Part shown: positions 37,106 through 45,214 of the stretch, piece after piece | How positions within the stretch are numbered: the first letter of the stretch is position 1 | Layout: each line of letters opens with the position of its first letter | DNA from: Streptomyces sp. cf386 | Lineage (GTDB): Bacteria > Actinomycetota > Actinomycetes > Streptomycetales > Streptomycetaceae | DNA length: 54,704 bases | Reading direction: 5' to 3' | Assembly (NCBI RefSeq): GCF_900103585.1 | Contig: NZ_FNHV01000038.1 | Coordinates: 1-54,704 of the forward strand | Position numbers and translations under genes: made by a program | The notes under the pieces: model-generated | Databases searched by the model: none | The model's input: only the letters and a program-made list of their open reading frames with translations | Told to the model about the DNA's origin: nothing

Positions 37106-39268
37106 GTGACGGGTGAGATCTACCGCGACGCCTGGGGCATTCCGCATCTCCGCGCGGACGACGTGACCGAACTCGCCCGCGCCCAGGGCCGGGTGACCGC
37201 TCTCGACCGGGCCTGGCAGCTGGAGGTCGAGCGGCACCGGGCCAAGGGCACCTCCGCGTCCTTCCTCGGCGCCGAGGCCCTGCCCTGGGACCGGTTCGTC
37301 AGACGGGCCCGCCTCGACGACACGGCGAGACGGTGTTTCGCCGAGCTGGAGAGACGGGACCCCGAGACGGCGCGCTGGGTGCGGGCGTACGTCGACGGGG
37401 TCAACGAGACGCTGGCCGAGGGCGCCCGCCGTACCCCGGAGTTCGCGCGGGCCGGGCTGACTCCCGGTGACTGGGAGCCCTGGACCCCGCTGGGCGTCTG
37501 GCTCGGCATCCACATCCTGTTCGCGGGCTTCCCGGCCAAGCTCTGGCGCGAGCAGGCCGTACGGCATCTCGGCCCCGACGCGATCGGGCTGTTCGCCATC
37601 GACGGGCCGGGCACCTCCGGCAGCAACGGCTGGCTGGTGAGCGGCGAGCGGACCGTCACCGGGCAGGCGATCATCGCCGGTGACCCGCACCGCTTCATCG
37701 AGGAACCCGGCGTCTACCAGCAGCTCCACCTCTCCTGCCCCGAGTTCGACGTCATCGGCCTCGCCGTCCCGGGCGTCCCCGGCATCGCCCACTTCGGCCA
37801 CACCGGCACGGTCGCCTGGGCCATCACCAACGCCATGGCCGACTACCAGGACCTGTACCGGGAGCGGCTGCGGCGCACCGGCGCGGGTGTGGAGGCCCTG
37901 GGTCCGGACGGGGTCTGGCGGCGCGCCACGCGGCACACCGAGGTCGTGGAGGTGGCGGGGAACGAGTCCGTCGAGGTCGAGGTGATCGAGACGGATCGGG
38001 GGCCGGTGATCATCGGGGGGCCGGAGGGCCTGCCGGACGGCTTGCAGGAAGGTCTGCAGGAAGGTCTGCAGGAAGGTCTGCAGGAAGGTTTCTCCTCCGG
38101 GTTCGAGCTCCCCGACGCCCCTCCCCTCGCCGTAGCCCTCCGCTACCCGCCCCGCGTCACCGCCGACCTCGGCTTCAGCGCTCTCCTCCCCCTCCTCCGC
38201 GCCCGTCGCGTGGCCGACGTCGACCGTGCCGTGGACCTCTGGGCCGAGCCCGTCAACGTCGTCCAGGCCGCCGACACCGAGGGCGGCCTGCTGCACCGCG
38301 TCGCCGGACGGGTGCCGGTGCGCTCCGCCGCCAACCGCACCCGCCTGGTGCCCGCCTGGGAGCCCGGCCACGACTGGCAGGGCTGGCACGAGACGCCCCG
38401 AGGCGGGCTCACCGACGGCATCGCCGCCATGGCCAACCAGCGCGGCATCGCCACACCCCTTGGCGTCGAGTTCGCCCCGCCCCATCGCGCCGACCGCATC
38501 ACGGCCCTGCTGGGGGAGAAGGCCCGCTGGTCCGCCACCGACATGCCGGCGATCCACATGGACACGCAACTGGCCTCCGCGGAGCCCCTGTTGGAGCTCC
38601 TGAACACCCTCGACACCCTCACTCCCGAGGCCGCGGCCATCCGGCGGACCCTCCTGGCCTGGGACCGCCTCATGGACGCGAGCAGCGAGGCGGCGGCCGT
38701 CTACGCGGCGGTGCGCGGGGCGGTCGTACGACGACTCGCCGCACACCCGGCCTTCGCCGCGCTGGTCGCCCCGCCCGCCTACCCGGAGGTCCTCCTCCCC
38801 TGGCTGGCCCTGCTCCCACGCATCGGCTTCGCCCTCGAACACCTGCTGCGCGCCGAGGAGTTGTACGGCATCGACCGCGCCGAGACCGTGCGCGAGGCGG
38901 TGGAGGAGGTGGCCGCCGAGCAGTCCGCCGGAACCGGGGTGCCAACCTGGGGCGACGCCCACCGCCTCGTCCCCTGGCGGGCGCTCCCCGACCCGTCGTA
39001 CGACCCGCCCGGCCTCTCCGGCGACCACGACTGCGTCCTGTGCACCTCGGCCGTCCCCGGCCTCACCGACCTGAGCGCGCGCGGCCCGGCCGCCCGCTAC
39101 GTCTGGGACCTGGCCGACCGCGAGGCGAGCCTGTGGGTGGTCCCGCTCGGCGCCTCCGGGATTCCGGGCACACCCCATCACCGCGACCAACTCCCCCTGT
39201 GGCTCGGGGGAGAACTGGTCCCGGTCGTCACCGATTTCACCAAGCTCAAGAAGGAATCCGATGTCTGA
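37106..39268 (+). CDS. Penicillin acylase-family Ntn hydrolase, iron-box controlled
   Basis: GTG at 37106 with GGAGGG upstream gives 720 residues. Family landmarks are YRDAWGIPHLRADDVTELARAQGRVTALDRAWQLEVERHRAKG (alpha chain), then GPGTSGSNGW. Ser173, after Gly172, is the nucleophile freed by autocatalytic cleavage. HFGHTGTVAWAITNAMADYQDLYRERL and the late GDAHRLVPWRALP (beta-chain Asn/Arg region) follow. There is no signal peptide, so it should act in the cytoplasm, unlike PvdQ of Pseudomonas. It is coupled by overlap to a siderophore-type GNAT and sits under an iron box. Removal of an acyl protecting group from a siderophore-like product, or acylation in reverse, is plausible but unproven. 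A GLQE repeat interrupts it near residue 312. Confidence 0.8.
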   Translation: MTGEIYRDAWGIPHLRADDVTELARAQGRVTALDRAWQLEVERHRAKGTSASFLGAEALPWDRFVRRARLDDTARRCFAELERRDPETARWVRAYVDGVNETLAEGARRTPEFARAGLTPGDWEPWTPLGVWLGIHILFAGFPAKLWREQAVRHLGPDAIGLFAIDGPGTSGSNGWLVSGERTVTGQAIIAGDPHRFIEEPGVYQQLHLSCPEFDVIGLAVPGVPGIAHFGHTGTVAWAITNAMADYQDLYRERLRRTGAGVEALGPDGVWRRATRHTEVVEVAGNESVEVEVIETDRGPVIIGGPEGLPDGLQEGLQEGLQEGLQEGFSSGFELPDAPPLAVALRYPPRVTADLGFSALLPLLRARRVADVDRAVDLWAEPVNVVQAADTEGGLLHRVAGRVPVRSAANRTRLVPAWEPGHDWQGWHETPRGGLTDGIAAMANQRGIATPLGVEFAPPHRADRITALLGEKARWSATDMPAIHMDTQLASAEPLLELLNTLDTLTPEAAAIRRTLLAWDRLMDASSEAAAVYAAVRGAVVRRLAAHPAFAALVAPPAYPEVLLPWLALLPRIGFALEHLLRAEELYGIDRAETVREAVEEVAAEQSAGTGVPTWGDAHRLVPWRALPDPSYDPPGLSGDHDCVLCTSAVPGLTDLSARGPAARYVWDLADREASLWVVPLGASGIPGTPHHRDQLPLWLGGELVPVVTDFTKLKKESDV
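38039..38086 (+). repeat. 12-bp minisatellite in the acylase gene (GLQE repeat)
   Basis: Four tandem copies of a 12-bp unit, GGTCTGCAGGAA, the first with CT and TT variants (38039-38050), encode GLQE four times. It follows the beta-strand VIETDRGPVIIGGPEGLPD. It keeps the frame and probably forms an acidic surface loop of variable length. Confidence 0.9.
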
Positions 39269-39872
39269 ACAGCCGACGGCAGCCCGCGAATGGGTGCATG
39301 AGCAGATGGTCGACGGCTTCGGCGCCGTCCGGATCCGGCCCCTGGACCCGCAGGCCGACGCCGACGTCGTCCATGGCTGGGTGAGTGAGGAGCGGGCCGC
39401 CTTCTGGGGCATGAACGGTCTGACCAGGGACCAGGTGGCGGAGATCTACGCCCACATGGACACCCTCGACACCCATCACGCCTTCCTGGTCCTGCGGGAC
39501 TCCGACCCGGTCGCGCTGCTCCAGACCTACGAGCCGGAGGCCGACCGCGTCAGCGAGTGTTACGACGTCCGCCCCGGCGACATCGGCGTCCATCTATTGC
39601 TGGCGCCGGCCGGTGCCGGGGGCGGGCGGTCCGGTTGGACCTCGGCGTTGCTGACGGTCATGACGTCGTACGTCTTCCTGACCCTGGACCGGCAGCGGGT
39701 CGTGGTGGACCCCGATGTGCGCAACGAGAAGGCCATCGCCCGTTTCCTCAGGCAGGGCTTCACGGCGGGCCCGGCGGTCGTGCTGCCCGAGATCGACCTC
39801 CCGGAGGTGCACATCCCGCAAAAGGAGGCCCAACTCGCTTTCCTCACCCGGCAGGTAGCCTTCCCGGAGTGA
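39261..39872 (+). CDS. GNAT acyltransferase of the siderophore type (AlcB/IucB/MbtK-like)
   Basis: The 203-residue protein overlaps the acylase stop by 8 bp. HGWVSEERAAFWGMNGLTRDQVAEIYAHMDTLDTHHAFLVL, VALLQTYEPEADRVSECYDVRPGDIGVHLLLAP and RVVVDPDVRNEKAIARFLRQGF are the signature of acetyltransferases that acylate N-hydroxylysine or N-hydroxyornithine side chains in siderophore synthesis. The RNxxA acyl-CoA loop is intact (RNEKA). No lysine or ornithine monooxygenase is in the window, so it either serves a distant pathway or modifies a precursor here. Iron-dependent expression from 37068 is likely. Confidence 0.85.
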   Translation: MSEQPTAAREWVHEQMVDGFGAVRIRPLDPQADADVVHGWVSEERAAFWGMNGLTRDQVAEIYAHMDTLDTHHAFLVLRDSDPVALLQTYEPEADRVSECYDVRPGDIGVHLLLAPAGAGGGRSGWTSALLTVMTSYVFLTLDRQRVVVDPDVRNEKAIARFLRQGFTAGPAVVLPEIDLPEVHIPQKEAQLAFLTRQVAFPE

Positions 39873-40342
39873 CCCCTGAAGACCTCGTCGCGCACTACAC
39901 ACTGGAGCCGATCCCGCGCGAGGGCGGCCTGTTCCGGCGCACCTGGGCGGGACCGGAGCTGGCCGACGGGCGCCCGCAGGGTTCGGCGATAGTCGTGCTG
40001 CTCACGGCGGACGACTTCTCGGCCCTGCACCGCCTGCCGTCCGACGAGGTCTGGCACTTCTATCTGGGCGACCCCCTGGAACTCCTGCTCCTCGCCCCCG
40101 ACGGCACGTCCCGCACCGCCGTGCTCGGCCCCGACCTCCTGCACGGCCAGCACATCCAGCTCACCGTGCCCGCCGGCACCTGGATGGGCGCGCGGGTGGT
40201 GCCGGGCGGGTCCTGGGCCTTCTTCGGCTGCACGATGGCACCCGGCTTCACCTACGAGGGCTACGAGCACGGCGACCTGGCGGAGCTGACGGCGCGGTAT
40301 CCCGCCGAGGCCGCCCGCATCGCGGCACTGTGCCGCCCATGA
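39869..40342 (+). CDS. Cupin-domain protein (DUF985/Cupin_5)
   Basis: GTG at 39869 overlaps the GNAT stop and gives 157 residues. The cupin signature is HYTLEPIPREGGLFRRTW, SAIVVLLTADDFSALHRLPSDEVWHFYLGDPLELLLLAPDG, GQHIQLTVPAGTWMGARVVPGGSWAFFGCTMAPGF and YEGYEHGDLAEL. The His/Glu pattern of DUF985 proteins is present (SDEVWHFYLG). Relatives are of unknown function; some are sugar or thiol epimerase-like folds. Coupling to the GNAT and to the SDR downstream (ATGA overlap) makes it part of the iron-box operon. Confidence 0.8.
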   Translation: MTPEDLVAHYTLEPIPREGGLFRRTWAGPELADGRPQGSAIVVLLTADDFSALHRLPSDEVWHFYLGDPLELLLLAPDGTSRTAVLGPDLLHGQHIQLTVPAGTWMGARVVPGGSWAFFGCTMAPGFTYEGYEHGDLAELTARYPAEAARIAALCRP

Positions 40343-41112
40343 GCGGACGCGGACTCCTCGAAGGACAGGTCGCCCTGGTCACGGGTGCGGGCGGCGGCAT
40401 CGGGTGCGGGATCGCGACGCGGTTCGCGCAGGAGGGCGCGGCGGTCGTACTGCACTGCCGTACGGCGGTGGCGGCGGCGCGGGAAGCGGCGTCCCGTATC
40501 CGGGATTCGGGTGGGCGGGCGCTGGTGCTGCGGGCCGACCTGACGGACGAGGACGAGTGCCGGCGGGTGGTGGCCGAGGCCGCCGAGTGGGGCGATGGGC
40601 GACTGACCGCGCTGGTCAACAACGCGGGCGTACAGCCGACGCGGGAGCTGCCGGGCATGACCGTGGCCGAGTGGCGGGCGGTCGTGGACACCAACCTGTC
40701 GAGCGTGTTCGCGTGTACGCAGGCGGCGGCCGAGGTCATGCGGCAGCAGGACGGAGGCGGTTCGGTCACCCACATCGCCTCCATCGAGGCGTCCCGTCCG
40801 GCGCCCCTGCACGCCCACTACTCCGCCTCCAAAGCGGCCGTCGTGATGCACGCCCGCTCGGCCGCCCTGGAGTACGGGCCGTTCGGGATCCGGGTCAACA
40901 CCGTGTCGCCGGGGCTGATCCACCGGGAGGGGCTGGAGGAGGCCTGGCCGGAGGGGGTGCGGCGGTGGGAGCGGGCGGCGCCGGCCGGGCGGTTGGGGCG
41001 GGCGGAGGACGTGGGGGACGCGTGCGTGTTTCTGGCCTCGGGGCTGGCGTCCTGGGTCACGGGGCATGACCTGGTGGTGGATGGTGGGGTGTCGGCTCGG
41101 CCGACGTGGTGA
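40339..41112 (+). CDS. Classical short-chain dehydrogenase/reductase
   Basis: ATG at 40339 gives 257 residues. The Rossmann motif is TGAGGGIG (15-22), then NNAG in LVNNAGVQP and the catalytic Ser148, Tyr161 and Lys165 (HIASIEAS, HYSASKAAV). LHCRTAVAAA after the second strand suggests NADP(H) use through the Arg. The C-terminus GLASWVTGHDLVVDGGVS is typical of the FabG group. It is the last gene of the acylase/GNAT/cupin/SDR run, coupled by ATGA. The substrate is unknown; a role in the same iron-related pathway is inferred from the operon only. Confidence 0.85.
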   Translation: MSGRGLLEGQVALVTGAGGGIGCGIATRFAQEGAAVVLHCRTAVAAAREAASRIRDSGGRALVLRADLTDEDECRRVVAEAAEWGDGRLTALVNNAGVQPTRELPGMTVAEWRAVVDTNLSSVFACTQAAAEVMRQQDGGGSVTHIASIEASRPAPLHAHYSASKAAVVMHARSAALEYGPFGIRVNTVSPGLIHREGLEEAWPEGVRRWERAAPAGRLGRAEDVGDACVFLASGLASWVTGHDLVVDGGVSARPTW

Positions 41113-41292
41113 CCCGGGCCGGTTTTCAGTAGGCCATCGGCAGCATGTTCTCGCCATGCCTTGCCCGCACCTTGCCTGTCTCTTCCCCGTGGTCAGCCGA
41201 GAGGACGCGACAGGGTGGGCCGACCAGAAGTGATGCCGTAGGCCGTTGGCCGGGCCGGAAGACGCCGGCTGCCCGCCCTCCCGGACGGTGCG

Positions 41293-41871
41293 TCAGACCA
41301 CGGCGAGGCGGTCCACCAGCAGTTCCACCCTCCGCTCGGCGTCCCCCGGCGGCAGCCGTCCCGCCCGGGTCAGGGTCGCCAGCCCGTGCAGGGCCGCCCA
41401 GAACACCTCGGTGAACAGCCCCGGGTGGACCCCGTCCCCGGCGACCTCGCCGAGGCTCTCCAGCAGGGCGGCGAAGGCGTCCTTCAGAGGCTCCGGGGTG
41501 TCCTCCTGCGCGAACGCCAGGCCGCCGTCGAGCAGGAACATGGCGTCGTAGACCGCCGGGTTGCGTGCGGCGAAGTCGAGGTAGACGCGGGCGAGGGTGA
41601 CGACCCGGGCGTGCGGGCCGTCCGCGGCGGAGGCCGAGGCCCGCAGCGCCGCGGCCATCTCGGCGGCGCCTTCGAGGGCGACGGCGCCGATGATCTCGCG
41701 CTTGCCGCGGAAGTGGCTGTAGAGGACGGGCTGGCTGTACTCGATGCGCTCGGCGAGCCGGCGGGTGGTGACCGCGTCCCAGCCCTGCTGTTCGGCGAGT
41801 TCGCGGGCCGTCGCCACGATGAGGCGTTCGCGGCCCGCCCGTTCGCGCTCCTTGCGTTCCTGTACCGACAT
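41293..41871 (-). CDS. TetR-family regulator
   Basis: The 192-residue protein begins with a charged helix (MSVQERKERERAGRERLIVATARELAEQQGWDAVTTRRLAERIEYSQPVLYSHFRGKREIIGAVALEG) that is a clear TetR DNA-binding domain. The C-terminal domain (LARVYLDFAARNPAVYDAMFLLDGGLAF) is of the WHG/TetR_C_33 type. It is divergent from a DUF1772 gene, with two copies of a matching palindrome between them, so it most likely represses both. Confidence 0.85.
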   Translation of the reverse strand: MSVQERKERERAGRERLIVATARELAEQQGWDAVTTRRLAERIEYSQPVLYSHFRGKREIIGAVALEGAAEMAAALRASASAADGPHARVVTLARVYLDFAARNPAVYDAMFLLDGGLAFAQEDTPEPLKDAFAALLESLGEVAGDGVHPGLFTEVFWAALHGLATLTRAGRLPPGDAERRVELLVDRLAVV

Positions 41872-41880
41872 GAGTCGATC

Positions 41881-41944
41881 CTAGCACCGCTAGACAACCG
41901 AGCGGTGGCAGTACTAGCGTTGCCTCAACATCTAGCAACGCTAG
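41881..41944. promoter_or_regulatory. Paired TetR operators, CTAGC-N3-GCTAG
   Basis: CTAGC-ACC-GCTAG lies at 41881-41893 next to the tetR start, and CTAGC-AAC-GCTAG at 41932-41944 next to the DUF1772 start. A half-site (CTAGC, 41914-41918) lies between them and also pairs with the second copy as CTAGCGTTGC and GCAACGCTAG. CTAG is a rare tetranucleotide in such GC-rich DNA, which strengthens the case. Confidence 0.75.
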
Positions 41945-41962
41945 ATTCCGGGAGGGATCATC

Positions 41963-42409
41963 ATGCTCAATGCACTTGAGGTCTTCACCACCGTGGTCGT
42001 CGGCGTGATGGTGGGGGTGGAGTTCTCCGTCGCCTTCGTCATCAACCCGATCCTCAACGCCCTCCCTGACGACAGCAGTCAACGCGGCCGAAGCCACGGC
42101 GGCCGGATGCTCGGCGCCGTGATGCCGTTCTGGTACATCGGCTCGCTCATCCTGAGCGCGGTCTGGGCCATCGCCGGATGGCACCACGACGGCGCCGGCC
42201 TTGTCGTCACCGCCGGCGCGCTGCTGGTCCTCAGCGTGGTCATGTCGCTCCTGCTGCTCGTCCCGATCAACAACCGGGGCAAGACGTGGACCACCGAGAA
42301 CCGGCCCGACGACTGGAAGGAGCAGATGAACCGCTGGGACCGCTTCCACTACGTCCGCGTCGCCGTCATCGTCGCCGCCTTCACCCTGCTGGTCGCCGCC
42401 CTCGCCTGA
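41963..42409 (+). CDS. DUF1772 (anthrone oxygenase-like) membrane protein
   Basis: The 148-residue protein has four membrane helices: LEVFTTVVVGVMVGVEFSVAFVINPIL, MPFWYIGSLILSAVWAIAG, GLVVTAGALLVLSVVMSLLLLVPIN and VRVAVIVAAFTLLVAALA. NRGKTWTTENRPDDWKEQMNRWDRFHYVR between helices 3 and 4 is the DUF1772 signature. Some relatives oxidise anthrones; most have no known role. GGGAGG precedes the ATG, and the TetR palindrome overlaps its promoter region. Confidence 0.85.
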   Translation: MLNALEVFTTVVVGVMVGVEFSVAFVINPILNALPDDSSQRGRSHGGRMLGAVMPFWYIGSLILSAVWAIAGWHHDGAGLVVTAGALLVLSVVMSLLLLVPINNRGKTWTTENRPDDWKEQMNRWDRFHYVRVAVIVAAFTLLVAALA

Positions 42410-42485
42410 GCCCCCGGGGCGAGGCCGGGCAGGCGGCGCGCGTACTCCCCCTCCTGCGCGCGGGCGGTAGCGGGCCCTGCGCGGC

Positions 42486-42992
42486 TCAGGATTGCTCGGC
42501 TGCCGCCTTGCCGCGACCGATGGTCATGGACCAGCGCACGGTCGTGGGTGCTTCGACGGAGACGGTCCCCTTGTCCTCTGCTCCAGCGATGTCCACCTGG
42601 TTGTGGATGGTTCTCACTTCGCTGTCGAGGCATTCCAGTTGAAAGAAGACGTCAGTGGGTCGCAGAGTGACGTTGATGGTCCCTTTGCCTTGGCATCGCA
42701 CGGCGACGATGAGCGCGTGGCCCTTCTCCCCCTTGCCGAACTCCAGGCTGCGATTGCCGTGCGTCTCACCCTGCTCCCCGGCAACGGTCTCGGTTCCGTC
42801 CAGCTCCGGAGGATGGGCCACGGACGGCTCCGTAGAGTCGTCGGACGGGGCGGTCTCTGTCTCCGCAGGCACGCTTGGCGTGGAGGACTTCGTCGGCTCC
42901 TCCGCTTTGGAGGCGGCTGCGGAGCAAGCAGTCGCGGGAAGTACCGCAGCAACCGCAAGAAGGCTCAAGGCAACCAGAGTTCGGCGAGGCAT
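42486..42992 (-). CDS. Hypothetical lipoprotein
   Basis: ATG at 42992 gives 168 residues with signal peptide PRRTLVALSLLAVAAVLPATAC (lipobox PATAC, Cys22). A Thr/Ser/Glu/Pro-rich linker (STPSVPAETETAPSDDSTEPS) leads to a small beta-rich domain: RSLEFGKGEKGHALIVAVRCQGKGTINVTLRPTDVFFQLECLDSEVRTIHNQVDIAGAEDKGTVSVEAPTTVRWSMTIG. Two cysteines may pair. This domain resembles small extracytoplasmic beta-sandwiches seen in many Streptomyces lipoproteins; its ligand is unknown. It is convergent with DUF1772. Confidence 0.75.
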   Translation of the reverse strand: MPRRTLVALSLLAVAAVLPATACSAAASKAEEPTKSSTPSVPAETETAPSDDSTEPSVAHPPELDGTETVAGEQGETHGNRSLEFGKGEKGHALIVAVRCQGKGTINVTLRPTDVFFQLECLDSEVRTIHNQVDIAGAEDKGTVSVEAPTTVRWSMTIGRGKAAAEQS

Positions 42993-43140
42993 TTCACTTC
43001 TTCCAGGTGGCCCGGTCAACACGCCGGGGAGTGCAGAGCGTAGTCACCGCGCAAATCCGCCGACGCCCGCTGAGCCCGAACGCCTCCGCATCCGTACCTA
43101 CCCCCGAGGCCTCAAGTCCGACGACGGAGATGTGACACAC

Positions 43141-44991
43141 GTGGGGTGCGATGACCGACGACAACCGCGGCGCCGACTCAGCGGACGGCGGGGGCTTCAA
43201 CGGCTGGTGCTGCTGGGCACCCTGCTGGTCCTGTTCCTCCTCGGCGGCACGGGCCCCGCGTCGGCCCACGCAGCGCTCAGAAGCACCGACCCCGGGGACG
43301 GAAGCCTCCTCAAGTCGGCTCCCCGCCACCTCACGCTGAGCTTCACGGAGTCCGTCGGTCTGCTGGAGGACTCCTTCCGCGTCCTGGATCCGGACGGGCG
43401 CCGGCTGCGTACGGGGGAGCCGCAGCACGGCCCGGACAGTGGTGACACCGCCAGGGTCGCGTTGCCCTCGAAGCTGGCCCAGGGGACGTACACCGTCGCC
43501 TGGCGGGTGGTGTCGGCGGACAGTCACCCGGTCTCCGGCGCGTTCACCTTCTCCGTCGGCAAACGTTCCCTGACCACCGCCACCGTCGACACCGGTCCCA
43601 CCGAGGACCCGGCGACCAAGAGCCTCTACAACATCGCCCGCTATCTGGCCTACCTCGCTGCCGCCCTGCTCATCGGCACGGCGACGTTCATGGCCGTCTG
43701 CCGCCCGCCGGACGCCCCCGTGCTCGCCAGGCTGCTGCGGACCGGCTGGTGGACCCTCCTCGCCACCACCCTCGCCCTGCTGGTGCTGCGCGGCCCGTAC
43801 GAGTCGGGTGAGGGGCCGCTGGGGGCGCTGAGCGCCGATTCCCTCACCCGTACCCTCACCAGCCGCCCCGGCGTCGTCCTGCTGGCCCGGCTGGCCCTTC
43901 TGCTGGTGGCCGCCGGCTATCTCGTACGACTGTCCAGGCGCCGTCAGCCCTACGGCTGGACCGGCGCCGCCCTCGCCGCGGGCCTCGCCGTGACCTGGGC
44001 CGCCGGTGAGCACGCCTCCGCGGGGATCCAGGTGCCGGCGGCGATGACGTCCTCGGCCCTGCACCTGCTCGCCACGGCGGTCTGGCTGGGCGGCCTCACG
44101 GCCCTGCTCGTCACGCTGTGCCGCGCCCATCTGACGCCGGCCGCGGTCACCCGCTTCTCGCGCCTCGCGTTCGCTTCCGTGACCGTCCTGGTCGTCACCG
44201 GCGTCTACCAGTCCTGGCGCGGCCTCGGCTCCTGGGAGGCGCTGACCGGCACGACGTACGGCAGGCTCCTGATCCTCAAGATGGCCGCGGTGGCCCTGCT
44301 GCTGGGGGCGGCGGCCGTGTCCCGCCGCTGGACCGCCCGGCTGGCGACGGCCGACGCGGAGGCGGAGGTGGAGGTGGAGGTGGAGGTGGAGGCGGTCGTT
44401 CGGGGGAAGGTTCCGGAGGCCGTCGGCGGGCCGCCTCTGCCGGAGTCCCCCGGCGAGGCACCGGAATCCTCCGCTTCGGCGGACGAGGAGCACGAGCACA
44501 CGCGGCACCTCACACACCGCCGCGCCCTGCGCCGCTCCGTCCTCGCCGAAGTCGCCGTCGGCGCCGCCGTGCTCGCCGTCACCACGATCCTCACCAGCAC
44601 CCTGCCCGGCCGGGCGGAGGCCGAGGCGGCGGCGCAGACGCCCGCCGTGATCGGCGCGTCCGTCACCACGGTGCCGTTCGACGTGGGCACCCCGGGCGGC
44701 CATGGCAAGGTCCAGGTCACCCTCGACCCGGGCCGGGTCGGCGACAACTCCATCGAGGCTCTCGTCTACGGGCCCGACGGCGGTGTCTCCATCGTCCCCG
44801 AGCTGCGTGTCTCCTTCACCCTTCCGGCCAAGGACATCGGCCCTCTGGACGGCGAGCTCACCGACAAGGGCGGCTACTGGGCCAACAGCTTCCTCAACCT
44901 GCCCATCGCCGGGACGTGGGAGATGAAGGTGACCGTGCGGACGTCGGAGGTCGACCAGGTGAGTGTGACCAGGACGGTGGTCGTGCGCTAG
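43141..44991 (+). CDS. CopC-CopD fusion with C-terminal YtkA/FixH-like domain (copper handling)
   Basis: The frame is open far upstream. GTG at 43141, with GGAGA at 43126-43130, is preferred over GTG 43132, giving 616 residues. After a signal sequence (LLGTLLVLFLLGGTGPASA) the CopC domain begins at the mature His (HAALRSTDPGDGSLLKSAPRHLTLSFTESV) and includes RVVSADSHPVSGAFTF. Eight membrane helices of CopD type follow (from IARYLAYLAAALLIGTATFMAV; WAAGEHAS; HLLATAVWLGGL). A Glu/Val-rich loop (44358-44393) and an extracellular beta domain (GGHGKVQVTLDPGRVGDNSIEALVYGPDG) complete it. Such proteins bind and import or buffer copper. No copper regulator site was recognised. Confidence 0.85.
   Translation: MGCDDRRQPRRRLSGRRGLQRLVLLGTLLVLFLLGGTGPASAHAALRSTDPGDGSLLKSAPRHLTLSFTESVGLLEDSFRVLDPDGRRLRTGEPQHGPDSGDTARVALPSKLAQGTYTVAWRVVSADSHPVSGAFTFSVGKRSLTTATVDTGPTEDPATKSLYNIARYLAYLAAALLIGTATFMAVCRPPDAPVLARLLRTGWWTLLATTLALLVLRGPYESGEGPLGALSADSLTRTLTSRPGVVLLARLALLLVAAGYLVRLSRRRQPYGWTGAALAAGLAVTWAAGEHASAGIQVPAAMTSSALHLLATAVWLGGLTALLVTLCRAHLTPAAVTRFSRLAFASVTVLVVTGVYQSWRGLGSWEALTGTTYGRLLILKMAAVALLLGAAAVSRRWTARLATADAEAEVEVEVEVEAVVRGKVPEAVGGPPLPESPGEAPESSASADEEHEHTRHLTHRRALRRSVLAEVAVGAAVLAVTTILTSTLPGRAEAEAAAQTPAVIGASVTTVPFDVGTPGGHGKVQVTLDPGRVGDNSIEALVYGPDGGVSIVPELRVSFTLPAKDIGPLDGELTDKGGYWANSFLNLPIAGTWEMKVTVRTSEVDQVSVTRTVVVR
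44358..44393 (+). repeat. 6-bp minisatellite in the copCD gene
   Basis: Six GGAGGY units in tandem (GGAGGC, four GGAGGT, GGAGGC) encode alternating Glu and Ala/Val residues (EAEVEVEVEVEA). They sit in the cytoplasmic or loop region between membrane helices, which is likely a length-variable segment. Confidence 0.9.
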
Positions 44992-45041
44992 CCCCCGGCC
45001 TCCCGGGAGAGCACGTACGAGCACGCGCGAGGGGTTCAAGA

Positions 45042-45157
45042 TCGGTTCGAGATATCGGTCACGTTTCCGAAACGGCGATCGACATCTCTTGACGCATGAC
45101 CTGACATACGGCTGTTATTGCGCCACCGTGTTCGGTCAAGTTGATTTCTGATCGGTT
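45042..45157 (+). promoter_or_regulatory. Promoter and repeat-rich regulatory region of the galactoside operon
   Basis: TTGACG (45089-45094) and TGTTAT (45113-45118), 18 bp apart, form the best promoter in the 223-bp gap. A palindrome, CGTTTC-C-GAAACG (45062-45074), lies upstream. TCGGTY occurs four times in the same orientation at 45042, 45055, 45132 and 45152, flanking the promoter. These are candidates for a sugar-responsive repressor; no regulator gene is adjacent. Confidence 0.45.
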
Positions 45158-45214
45158 AAGACGGACTTCGACGAGCCCACCCTCACGATCGAACCCTGCC
45201 CTCAGGAGCCGTAG

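Noticed and set aside
43151..43339. A 62-codon frame at the start of copCD
   Set aside because: It is out of frame with the CopC domain and gives a Cys/Ser/Trp-rich product with no support. The GTG at 43141 gives a proper signal peptide.
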